Below, one piece after another: positions 1-7,611 of a DNA stretch of 58,804 bases. The stretch's first letter is position 1. Each line of letters opens with the position of its first letter. The notes beneath the pieces were generated by a model. That model ran no database searches. It had not been told where the DNA came from and saw nothing but the letters and a program-made list of their open reading frames with translations. A program made the translations under genes and the position numbers. The stretch is from an uncultured Prevotella sp. (GTDB taxonomy: Bacteria; Bacteroidota; Bacteroidia; Bacteroidales; Bacteroidaceae), in NCBI GenBank assembly GCA_945875635.1, contig CAMCLD010000011.1, positions 1 through 58,804 of the forward strand, written 5' to 3'.

Positions 1-285
1 TAAGCCAAATGGGCAAAGCAAGTTTACTTGTATTTTGCCATGGCGAGAAAAGGTGTATGAAATGACCCATTCGATGAGTAGTAGCGTTGAAGTGCCTGTA
101 ATGGACATGGAGCGAAGGGGGTGACACACTCAAGCAACTGGAATTATACAACTCTTAAACAAAGAGGAGGATATGATGAAAGAAGCATATGCACAAAGCA
201 TAGAGTGTGAAGAGCCGTGTGAGGGGAGACTTTCACGCACGGTTCTGTAAGAGGGTGAGGGTGAAACTCCCTCGCTCTACTCGAC
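1..285 (+). mobile_element. Group II intron, 3' end (domains V and VI)
   Basis: Positions 212-245 form a typical group II intron domain V of 34 nt: the outer stem GAGCCGTG pairs with CACGGTTC, the first strand carries the AGC catalytic triad and the second strand has the two-base bulge. A second hairpin, domain VI, follows at about 249-280 and the intron 3' end should lie near 284. The reverse transcriptase/maturase gene, if present, would be to the left, outside the window; no maturase sequence is visible here. The DNA before 212 would be domain IV and its linker. The call rests on domain V; the exact 3' boundary is an estimate. Confidence 0.85.
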
Positions 286-315
286 CTATGATTCCAACGT
301 GGTGGATGTTTGGTG

Positions 316-936
316 TTATGACTCTATGGCATTACGGTAATGTTTGGGGGACTTGCCAAGGTGTTTCTTGACGTATTTCCCGAAGAAAGACAGATTAGGG
401 AAATCCAGTTCACTGGCAATCTCTTTTATAGTTAGGTCTGTGAATTCCAGATAATATCTTATTCTTTCATTCATGACTTCGTTTATGATTGCCGTAGCTG
501 TTTTTCCACACTCCATCCTGCAAATATGTGACAGATATTTTGACGTGACACATAGTTGCTCGGCATAACTCTCAAGTTTCCTGCTTATATGGTCTTCGTC
601 TAAAATAAGCTTTGTAAATCTGAGAAACAATTTCTCACTGCTTTTCAGATGCCTGTCTGTCATTTCTTCGCTTTCCATGCCCTCCCTTATTGACGAGAAT
701 ACCTCATAGAGTATGGCACGCACGATGCATAGCACGCTTTCTTTATAATAGTATGAGGGGATTTTTTTACCTTCTTTAAACACCCTTCGCTTGATATTGC
801 ATAGCCATACAGGTGTCACTCCCATGAAATTTGCAATATCCTTGCCTCGGAAACGTTGGAAAAGCAAGGGATATTGGCATATCAAACTGTCCTTCGGTGC
901 GATACACCTGCTATCGAGAAAAAAACAGCCATGCAT
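316..936 (-). pseudogene. AraC-family regulator remnant, N-terminus lost
   Basis: The C-terminal half of this 206-codon frame is a clear AraC-type double helix-turn-helix: a first HTH (YAEQLCVTSKYLSHI), then the conserved second HTH ending in FFGKYVKKHLGKSPKHYR. The usual N-terminal cupin sensor domain is missing. The first 50 residues instead resemble the C-terminal HTH of Crp/Fnr proteins (YPLLFQRF, then IANFMGVTPVWLCNIKRR). The only upstream ATG (934-936) lies inside the terminator stem of the neighbouring tRNA, so it is not a credible start. I read this as a truncated, perhaps chimeric, regulator next to a tRNA 3' end and a group II intron. A short expressed protein starting at an internal codon cannot be excluded. 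Confidence 0.65.
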
Positions 937-957
937 TGAACATCAATGCATGGCTGT
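918..957 (-). terminator. Rho-independent terminator of tRNA-Leu
   Basis: A perfect 15-bp inverted repeat (925-939 with 943-957, 3-nt loop) is followed on the minus strand by a run of seven T. It starts five bases after the tRNA 3' end and also overlaps the apparent start of the regulator remnant. Confidence 0.93.
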
Positions 958-961
958 TGTG

Positions 962-1043
962 TACCCAGACCCGGGCTCGAACCGGGATGGGTTGCCCCAC
1001 TGGTGTTTGAGACCAGCGCGTCTACCGATTCCGCCATCTGGGC
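962..1043 (-). tRNA. tRNA-Leu (anticodon CAA)
   Basis: The minus strand folds as an 82-nt class II tRNA. The acceptor stem is GCCCAGA with TCTGGGT, the D arm carries the GGTAGACGC type sequence, the anticodon stem CTGGT/ACCAG holds the loop CTCAAAC with anticodon CAA, a short variable arm follows, and the T loop is TTCGAGC. The discriminator base is A and no CCA is encoded, as usual in Bacteroidetes. It has its own promoter upstream and terminator downstream, so it is a single-gene transcription unit. Its 3' end faces the intron and regulator remnant, the side on which integrated elements usually insert. Confidence 0.97.
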
Positions 1044-1053
1044 TTTGCGACTG

Positions 1054-1084
1054 CAAAGGTACGAATAATATTTTTATTTCACAA
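1054..1084 (-). promoter_or_regulatory. Promoter of tRNA-Leu
   Basis: On the minus strand TTG (1084-1082), 20 nt, then TACCTTTG (1061-1054): a match to the Bacteroidetes primary sigma consensus (TTTG, 19-21 nt, TAnnTTTG). Transcription should start a few bases before the mature tRNA 5' end at 1043. Confidence 0.85.
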
Positions 1085-1297
1085 GTAAAATGTGAAAAAT
1101 CTCTTTCCAGTATCTTTTTTTGTTTAAGTATTTTCGCAAGCTCAAGGGAAGTTCTTTTCCCCTCGGCAACTGATTGTTGGTTGATTTCATCTTCCTCTGT
1201 CACGACAAGTGAAATATTTCAACATTACTTGTTCTTAACTCCTTATTATAACTCCTCAATTAGGTTGTGTGCTATACCTTAAAATACATTAAAAGAA

Positions 1298-1328
1298 TTG
1301 TCTATGTCGAATAATAGTATTACCTTTG
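1298..1328 (+). promoter_or_regulatory. Promoter of the manC-type gene
   Basis: TTG (1298-1300), a 20-nt spacer and TACCTTTG (1321-1328) match the Bacteroidetes primary promoter. The start codon follows 46 nt later. The rest of 1044-1374 holds only the two divergent promoters. Confidence 0.75.
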
Positions 1329-1374
1329 AATATTGAATAACGTGTAATTTAACCATCTTATATCTATATACGAA

Positions 1375-2454
1375 ATGAAAAGTAGCAATTTCTGTATTAT
1401 TCTTGCCGGTGGAAAGGGACGGAGGCTATGGCCATGCAGCCGCGAGACTTATCCAAAGCAGTTTATGGATTTCTTTGGGGTGGGACGCACTCAGTTGCAG
1501 CAGGCTTTCGACCGTTTCAGGAATATAATACCATGTGAGAATATATATGTCTCAACAAATATAGACTATGCCCATTTTGTGAGGGAACAGCTTCCTGAGC
1601 TCCCTGTGGAGAATATCCTTGCCGAGCCTATCCACAGGAATACAGCTCCGAGTGTCTCATGGGGATGTATGAGGATTGCCAAACGATGTGACGATGCAAG
1701 GGTAATCATTGCTCCGTCAGACCAGGCTGTCATGAGGGAGGAGGCATATGACTCAAATGTGCTGAAGGGACTTGAGTTCGTAGGTTCTCACGATGCACTC
1801 TTGGTATTGGGCGTGAAGCCTTCCCGTCCGGAACCTGGTTATGGATATATCCAGATTGGAGAGTCTTTAGAGACAGACAACATGTATAAGGTAAGGTCTT
1901 TCACAGAGAAACCCGAACGTGAGTTTGCCAGAGTATTTATGGAAAGTGGTGAGTTCCTTTGGAATACTGGAACGTTCCTGTCGGGAGTAGGGCATCTCAT
2001 ATCATGCCTTTCAAAACTTCTGCCTCCTGTAATGAGGCACATACAGGATAAAGAAATGTCACAGGAAAGTGAGATGGAGTATGTAAGAGAGCATTTCCCA
2101 CGCTATCCTAATATATCCATTGACCATGGACTGCTTGAGAAATCAGATGACGTATATGTCATGGAGTGTGATTTTGGATGGGCTGACCTTGGTACATGGC
2201 ATAGCATATATGAAGCAGTAAGCAGAACGGACAACGAGAATGTGGCTGTTGACTGCAATGTCCTGGCGGAAGACAGCAAGAATAATATCATCAAGGTTCC
2301 GAAAGACCATCTTGCAATCATTAACGGACTCGATGGATATATTGTGGCGGAGAAGGACAACGTCCTGCTTATATGCAGGAAAGAAGACTCCTCAGCGTTA
2401 ATACGTAAATATGTCAATGAGGTCCAGATGAAATATGGGGAGAATTATGTATAG
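1375..2454 (+). CDS. manC: Mannose-1-phosphate guanylyltransferase
   Basis: This 359-residue protein makes GDP-mannose from mannose-1-phosphate and GTP in the cytoplasm, feeding polysaccharide and glycoprotein sugars. The start of the nucleotidyltransferase domain is plain: ILAGGKGRRLWPCSRETYPK near residues 8-27, the family signature for nucleotide binding, followed by KQF. FTEKPEREFA near residue 180 and FLWNTGTF near residue 196 are further family motifs. Its length corresponds to the transferase domain plus a short C-terminal part; the phosphomannose isomerase (cupin) domain of long bifunctional enzymes is absent. The start ATG follows a good promoter. The gene overlaps the next one by 8 bases, although the two have unrelated metabolic roles. 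The symbol is by family; substrate specificity is not proven by sequence. Confidence 0.88.
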   Translation: MKSSNFCIILAGGKGRRLWPCSRETYPKQFMDFFGVGRTQLQQAFDRFRNIIPCENIYVSTNIDYAHFVREQLPELPVENILAEPIHRNTAPSVSWGCMRIAKRCDDARVIIAPSDQAVMREEAYDSNVLKGLEFVGSHDALLVLGVKPSRPEPGYGYIQIGESLETDNMYKVRSFTEKPEREFARVFMESGEFLWNTGTFLSGVGHLISCLSKLLPPVMRHIQDKEMSQESEMEYVREHFPRYPNISIDHGLLEKSDDVYVMECDFGWADLGTWHSIYEAVSRTDNENVAVDCNVLAEDSKNNIIKVPKDHLAIINGLDGYIVAEKDNVLLICRKEDSSALIRKYVNEVQMKYGENYV

Positions 2455-3487
2455 ACTGCCTGCTGAATGGGAACCACAGGAGGCTATGGTCATAACATGG
2501 CCTCATGAGAATACGGATTGGACTCCGATTCTTGACAGTATAACTTCTGTCTATTTAGAGATGGCGAGAGAGATAGCCAAACGCCAGCGACTGGTAGTGG
2601 TATGTGGTGGCGATGTTGGCAAACTCCGTGTGATGCTTGCTGATTCATTGCCTGTTGATATACTGGCGAATATAGAGATTGTATCCTGTCCTACCAATGA
2701 CACATGGACACGTGACCATGGATTCATAAGTCTGCTGTCCGGCTCAGGCAGACAGCTGTTAGACTTCAGATTCAATGGTTGGGGCGAGAAGTTTGCTGCT
2801 GAGAAAGACAATGCAATCAACAGTTATCTGGCTGGAACTATAGCTGGAGAGTATGTTGACAGGCTTGATTTCGTGCTTGAGGGTGGTTCCATAGAGAGTG
2901 ACGGAGAAGGAACATTGCTTACTACGAGTCAGTGCCTGCTTGCGCCAAATCGCAATTTCATGCAACGGGAAGATATAGAGAGAAGGCTCAAGGAGTGGCT
3001 GGCTGTTGACAGAGTGTTGTGGCTTGACTATGGTAATCTGATAGGTGATGATACAGATGGGCATATTGACACCATAGCGCGTTTCGCACCGAACCACACC
3101 ATATTATATATAGGGACAGACAACAAGGAAGATGCCCAGTATGAGGATTTGAAGCAAATGGAGTGCCAGTTGCAGGAATTGTCCCAAGACTATGGATACA
3201 GACTGTTGCGTCTGCCGACACCAGACCCAATTGTCGTGGATGGAGAACGTCTGCCTGCAACGTATGCCAATTTTGTGATATTGAACGGAGCGGTGCTTAT
3301 ACCATTGTATATGCAACCTGAAAAGGACAGTGAGGCAATTGGCATAATATCAACAGTTTTTCCAGATAGAGAGATAGTGGGAATAGACAGCAGGGCTGTA
3401 ATACACCAGCATGGTTCGCTCCATTGTTGCACTATGCAGATACCGGCAGTCTCTTCTCCTTTGCAACAGATAGTTGAACACACGTAA
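2447..3487 (+). CDS. aguA: Agmatine deiminase
   Basis: It should hydrolyse agmatine to N-carbamoylputrescine and ammonia, the first step of the arginine decarboxylase route to putrescine. The sequence has the peptidylarginine-deiminase-like fold markers in order: LPAEWEPQEA near the N-terminus, TRDHGF, EGGSIESDGEGT, CLLAPNRN, DDTDGHIDTIARF and the C-terminal GSLHCC with the catalytic cysteine at about residue 327. The length of 346 residues is normal. I chose the ATG at 2447 because it gives the family's usual N-terminus and has GGGGAG eight bases upstream; an in-frame ATG at 2435 exists. It overlaps the previous gene by 8 bases and is followed by aguB after 11 bases, so the three are co-transcribed. 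Confidence 0.92.
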   Translation: MYRLPAEWEPQEAMVITWPHENTDWTPILDSITSVYLEMAREIAKRQRLVVVCGGDVGKLRVMLADSLPVDILANIEIVSCPTNDTWTRDHGFISLLSGSGRQLLDFRFNGWGEKFAAEKDNAINSYLAGTIAGEYVDRLDFVLEGGSIESDGEGTLLTTSQCLLAPNRNFMQREDIERRLKEWLAVDRVLWLDYGNLIGDDTDGHIDTIARFAPNHTILYIGTDNKEDAQYEDLKQMECQLQELSQDYGYRLLRLPTPDPIVVDGERLPATYANFVILNGAVLIPLYMQPEKDSEAIGIISTVFPDREIVGIDSRAVIHQHGSLHCCTMQIPAVSSPLQQIVEHT

Positions 3488-3498
3488 AAGTAGTATTT

Positions 3499-4374
3499 AT
3501 GAAAATAGGAATAATCCAACAGTCAAACACATCAGATATCAATGACAACAAGGAGCGTCTTGCAATAAAGATAGCCAATCTTGCCAAGGCAGGAGCAGAG
3601 CTTATAGTGTTGCAGGAACTTCACAATTCACTATATTTCTGTCAAGTTGAGAATGTTGACAATTTTAATCTTGCAGAACCCATACCAGGACCATCAACTG
3701 ACTTTTTCGGCAAGGTGGCAAAGGACAATGGGGTAGTGATTGTGACGTCTTTGTTTGAGAAACGTGCCCCAGGACTTTATCACAATACGGCTGTGGTAAT
3801 AGAAAAGGATGGCACTGTGGCAGGGAAATACAGGAAGATGCATATACCTGATGACCCGGCATATTATGAGAAGTTCTATTTTACTTCAGGCGACATTGGC
3901 TTTGAACCACTGCAGACGAGCGTGGGTAAGATAGGGGTACTTATATGTTGGGACCAATGGTATCCTGAGGCTGCACGACTAATGGCTTTACGTGGGGCGG
4001 AACTTCTGGTCTATCCTACAGCCATAGGCTATGAGAGTAGTGACAGCAAAGAGGAACAGGAACGTCAGCGCGAGGCGTGGACAACGGTCCAGCGTGGGCA
4101 TGCTGTTGCCAATGGTCTGCCTGTAGTAACGGTAAACAGGGTAGGGCATGAGCCAGATCCTTCCGAACAGACAGGAGGTATAATGTTCTGGGGAAGTAGT
4201 TTCGTAGCAGGACCTCAGGGAGAGTTTTTATGGCGTGCTCCAAATGACAGGGAAGTGGAGACTGTTGTGGATGTTGACTTGGAGTACAGCGAGCAGGTGA
4301 GAAGGTGGTGGCCATTCCTCAGAGACCGTCGTATAGATAGTTATGGCAACATACTGCGCAGATATGTTGATTGA
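3499..4374 (+). CDS. aguB: N-carbamoylputrescine amidase
   Basis: This nitrilase-family protein of 291 residues should convert N-carbamoylputrescine to putrescine, CO2 and ammonia. The catalytic triad of the family is visible: Glu40 in VLQELHNS, Lys113 in YRKMHIPDDP and Cys150 in GVLICWDQWYPEAARL. Length and motif spacing are those of the plant and bacterial carbamoylputrescine amidases rather than of general nitrilases. The position directly after the agmatine deiminase confirms the pathway, and together the two genes give a complete agmatine to putrescine route. Spermidine precursors in this phylum usually come from this route, which is family knowledge and not visible here. Confidence 0.93.
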   Translation: MKIGIIQQSNTSDINDNKERLAIKIANLAKAGAELIVLQELHNSLYFCQVENVDNFNLAEPIPGPSTDFFGKVAKDNGVVIVTSLFEKRAPGLYHNTAVVIEKDGTVAGKYRKMHIPDDPAYYEKFYFTSGDIGFEPLQTSVGKIGVLICWDQWYPEAARLMALRGAELLVYPTAIGYESSDSKEEQERQREAWTTVQRGHAVANGLPVVTVNRVGHEPDPSEQTGGIMFWGSSFVAGPQGEFLWRAPNDREVETVVDVDLEYSEQVRRWWPFLRDRRIDSYGNILRRYVD

Positions 4375-4379
4375 TATGA

Positions 4380-4456
4380 GGTTTTAAGGTTATGGGGTTT
4401 TAGAAATTGAAAATGGAAGATTAACATTCAACGACCTTAAGACCTGAAACCTCAAA
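4380..4456. repeat. Imperfect inverted repeat after aguB
   Basis: The stretch TGAGGTTTTAAGGTTATGG at 4377-4395 is imperfectly complementary to GACCTTAAGACCTGAAACC at 4432-4450. It may end the manC-aguA-aguB transcript, but there is no strong T run after it. Confidence 0.35.
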
Positions 4457-4518
4457 AGGTAAGGTAATAGCGTTACTCAATGTTAAACGTTTGATTTTTG
4501 TCGGCAAAATGACATTAA

Positions 4519-4564
4519 GCGTCTATTGGTCGCAATCTGCGATTAAACCAATAGGCGTTTTCTT
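4519..4564 (+). terminator. Terminator-like hairpin before the outer-membrane protein gene
   Basis: GCGTCTATTGGT (4519-4530) pairs with ACCAATAGGCGT (4547-4558) with one G-U pair; an inner CGCA/TGCG stem extends it, and TTTT follows at 4558-4561. It lies only 35 nt before the ATG at 4599, so it could be the terminator of the upstream operon or an attenuator in the leader of the next gene. Confidence 0.65.
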
Positions 4565-4598
4565 GTGTCTAATGGTATGTAAGACAAAAAGACATATT

Positions 4599-7562
4599 AT
4601 GATTAGAAAACTATCATTCTTATTGATGCTTGCCGTAATGGCAATAGTGGCTAATGCTCAGGAGAGAGTAGTAAGCGGTAGCCTTACAGACAGGGATACC
4701 AAAGAGACGGTGCCCTATGTCACGGTACAACTATTGGACAAGGACAGTACATTTGTGGCAGGAAGCATATCCGATGACAATGGTAATTTCAGAATTACGG
4801 CTCCTGCTGACGGACAGTATATCGTTAAAGTTAGTTTTGTTGGATACAAGACATTATGCCGGAACATAACAGTAAAGGATTCGGCAAATGTTGACATGGG
4901 AATTATCCAGATTGGGGCGGATGCTATAATGCTGAAAGGAGCTACAGTGACAGGGCAGGCTGCCAAGGTAGTCCTCAACGAGGATACATTTGTATATAAC
5001 GCATCGGCCTACAGGGTGCCAGAAGGTTCTACACTCGAAGCTCTTGTCAGGAAGTTGCCGGGAGCAGAGATTTCAGATGATGGAACCATCAAGATTAATG
5101 GCAAGGAAGTGAAGAAGATTCTTGTTGACGGAAAGGAATTCATGACTGGAGATACGAAGACTGCCATGAAGAATCTTCCAACGTCCATAGTAGAAAAAGT
5201 GAAGGCTTATGACCAGCAGAGCGACTTGGCAAGGGTGACAGGTATTGACGATGGAGAAGAGGAAACAGTCCTTGACTTTGGAATAAAGAAAGGCATGAAC
5301 AAGGGGTTGCTGTCCAATGTTGACCTGTCTATAGGAACCAAGGACAGATATTCAGAGAGGCTGATGGCAGGACTTTTCAACGACAAGTCAAAAGTGATGC
5401 TTTTGGGAGATGCCAACAATGTGAATGACATGGGTTTTGGCGCAGGTTCAAGAGGTGGATTCGGACAGCAAAGGCAGGGATTGAATGCGTCCAAGATGCT
5501 GGGAGTTAATTTCAACTATTCAGACAAAGGGAAATTGCAGATGGACGGAAGCCTCAGGTGGAACCATTCAAACGGAGACTTGCAAACGTCATCATCAAGT
5601 GAGAATTTCCTTAGTACCAATGCCTCGTTTACAAATTCTCTATCGCAGAAATATACACGTTCCAACTCTTGGGACTTCAGATATCGTCTGGAATGGCAGC
5701 CGGACAGTATGACTAATATCATGTTCCGTCCTAATGCGCAGTATTCCACGAGCGACGGTCTGACATCATCGACATCGGCAGCTTATAATGACAATCCATA
5801 TAACTATACCAACAATCCTTTGGCAAAAGAAGATTTGGAAATGCTGAGACAGAATGGAGCGCTTGTAAACACACAAGACAATGATGGTATCACATACGGA
5901 GAGAAAAAGTCTGTGGGGGCAATGTTGCAAATAAACAGGAAACTGAACAGCAATGGAAGGAATTTTACCTTAAGGGGAGATGTTAAGTGGTCAGATTCAG
6001 AGAGCACATCCTTCTCCCTACAGAACGTGCGTCTCTATCAAGTGCTGAACAGTATGGACAGCGACTCCACATACCAGACAAACCGTTACAATCTTATGCC
6101 TACAAGGAACTGGAGCTACAACCTTCAGGGAACATATAGCGAGCCTATTGCCAAAGGGGTCTATCTTCAGTTGAGCTACAAGTATAAATATTCATACAGC
6201 AAGAGTGACCGTTCTACATACGACTTCAGCCATGTCGGCGATGGAATGTTCGATGGTGTTGGTACGGCATACAGGTCATGGGACAGTTTCCTTTCAAGAC
6301 TGGAATTACCGCTTGAGGAATATCTTGACAACGACCTGAGCAGACGCTCGGAGTACAAGACATACACCCATGAGACTCAGCTCATGCTGCGCATGAACAG
6401 ACAGAAATACAGGCTCGATGTCGGTATGATGCTGCAACCGCAGAGGTCTCATTACATACAGGATTATTTCGGGGTACATACCGATACTGTCAGGAATGTC
6501 GTCAACTGGAGTCCAACTCTCAATTTCAGATATCGTTTTGACAAGCAAAGTAATCTCAGAATAAACTATAGGGGAACAACGACACAGCCAGGCATGACAG
6601 ACCTGTTGTCTATTGTCGATGACAGCGACCCGCTTAACATCAAGGTCGGTAATCCGGGACTGAAACCTGCATTCACCAACAGACTGCGAATTTTCTACAA
6701 CACTTTCATTCAGAGCCATCAGCGTTCCGTCATGACATATCTCAACTATAGTAACACGAGAAACAGTATCAGTAACAAGGTTACATTCGACGAGACAACG
6801 GGTGGAAGAATTACACGACCAGAGAATATAAATGGCAACTGGGACCTTAATGCAGCTTTGATGTTCAACACGTCGGTTGATTCGGCAGGAGTATGGAACA
6901 TTAATACTTTCACAACCGGTGGCTACAACCATTACGTAAGTTATGTCACGCTCAGCAGTGACGAGACTTCAAGGAAAAGTGCTACAAAATCATGGAACCT
7001 TGGGGAAAGGCTATCTACAAGCTACCGAAACAGCTGGCTTGAGGTGGAACTTGACGGCTCGCTAAACTATACGTCGGCAAAGAACGCATTGCAGGCATCT
7101 GCAAATCAGGAGACATGGCAGTTCTCTTATGGGGCTAATGTCAATATCTCTCTGCCGTGGGGAACAAGTCTTTCAACAGATATTCACGAGAACAGCAGGC
7201 GGGGATATAGCGATGCATCACTCAATACGAACGAACTTGTATGGAATGCGCAGCTTAGCCATAGCCTGCTAAAGGGAAATGCGCTGACATTGTCGGTGCA
7301 GTTCTATGATATTCTGAAAAAGCAAAGCAATCTAAGTCGTGTCATAAACTCTATTTCAAGAACTGACACAGAGTATAATGCCATAAACAGCTACATAATG
7401 TTCAAGGCAGCGTATAGGCTCAACATTATTGGAGGGAAGCAATCGAATGAAAGACCTAAGGATATGCCAACATACGACCCACACGGACCAGGCATGGGAC
7501 CAAGACCTGCCATGGGGCAGCAGGGAAACTCACGCCCGGAAAGACCTGGAAACAGATGGTGA
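4599..7562 (+). CDS. Outer-membrane beta-barrel protein with carboxypeptidase-regulatory-like domain
   Basis: The protein has 987 residues and begins with a signal peptide (LSFLLMLAVMAIVANAQ). A carboxypeptidase-regulatory-like beta-sandwich follows at about residues 22-105 (VSGSLTDRDTKETVPYVTV, then FRITAPADGQYIVKVSFVGY), then a plug-like segment (LEALVRKLPGAEISDDGTI) and a long aromatic-rich barrel with many alternating beta strands. This is the architecture of the outer-membrane beta-barrel family that resembles TonB-dependent receptors but has no clear TonB box. The C-terminus ends in a Pro/Gly/Arg-rich tail rather than a classical aromatic strand end. The start at 4599 is chosen because it gives the signal peptide; upstream codons would add 36 residues overlapping the hairpin. 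Substrate unknown; no SusD partner is adjacent. Confidence 0.82.
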   Translation: MIRKLSFLLMLAVMAIVANAQERVVSGSLTDRDTKETVPYVTVQLLDKDSTFVAGSISDDNGNFRITAPADGQYIVKVSFVGYKTLCRNITVKDSANVDMGIIQIGADAIMLKGATVTGQAAKVVLNEDTFVYNASAYRVPEGSTLEALVRKLPGAEISDDGTIKINGKEVKKILVDGKEFMTGDTKTAMKNLPTSIVEKVKAYDQQSDLARVTGIDDGEEETVLDFGIKKGMNKGLLSNVDLSIGTKDRYSERLMAGLFNDKSKVMLLGDANNVNDMGFGAGSRGGFGQQRQGLNASKMLGVNFNYSDKGKLQMDGSLRWNHSNGDLQTSSSSENFLSTNASFTNSLSQKYTRSNSWDFRYRLEWQPDSMTNIMFRPNAQYSTSDGLTSSTSAAYNDNPYNYTNNPLAKEDLEMLRQNGALVNTQDNDGITYGEKKSVGAMLQINRKLNSNGRNFTLRGDVKWSDSESTSFSLQNVRLYQVLNSMDSDSTYQTNRYNLMPTRNWSYNLQGTYSEPIAKGVYLQLSYKYKYSYSKSDRSTYDFSHVGDGMFDGVGTAYRSWDSFLSRLELPLEEYLDNDLSRRSEYKTYTHETQLMLRMNRQKYRLDVGMMLQPQRSHYIQDYFGVHTDTVRNVVNWSPTLNFRYRFDKQSNLRINYRGTTTQPGMTDLLSIVDDSDPLNIKVGNPGLKPAFTNRLRIFYNTFIQSHQRSVMTYLNYSNTRNSISNKVTFDETTGGRITRPENINGNWDLNAALMFNTSVDSAGVWNINTFTTGGYNHYVSYVTLSSDETSRKSATKSWNLGERLSTSYRNSWLEVELDGSLNYTSAKNALQASANQETWQFSYGANVNISLPWGTSLSTDIHENSRRGYSDASLNTNELVWNAQLSHSLLKGNALTLSVQFYDILKKQSNLSRVINSISRTDTEYNAINSYIMFKAAYRLNIIGGKQSNERPKDMPTYDPHGPGMGPRPAMGQQGNSRPERPGNRW

Positions 7563-7611
7563 TTCTTAATGCTGGGAATCTTCATTCCATGAGAATGTGA
7601 TAATGGAAGAC

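Noticed and set aside
943..1203. 86-codon minus-strand frame across the tRNA
   Set aside because: The central part is the translated tRNA-Leu sequence itself; the frame has no other support.
791..1282. 163-codon plus-strand frame over the regulator remnant and tRNA
   Set aside because: It runs antisense to the AraC-like frame and through the tRNA; composition is not protein-like.
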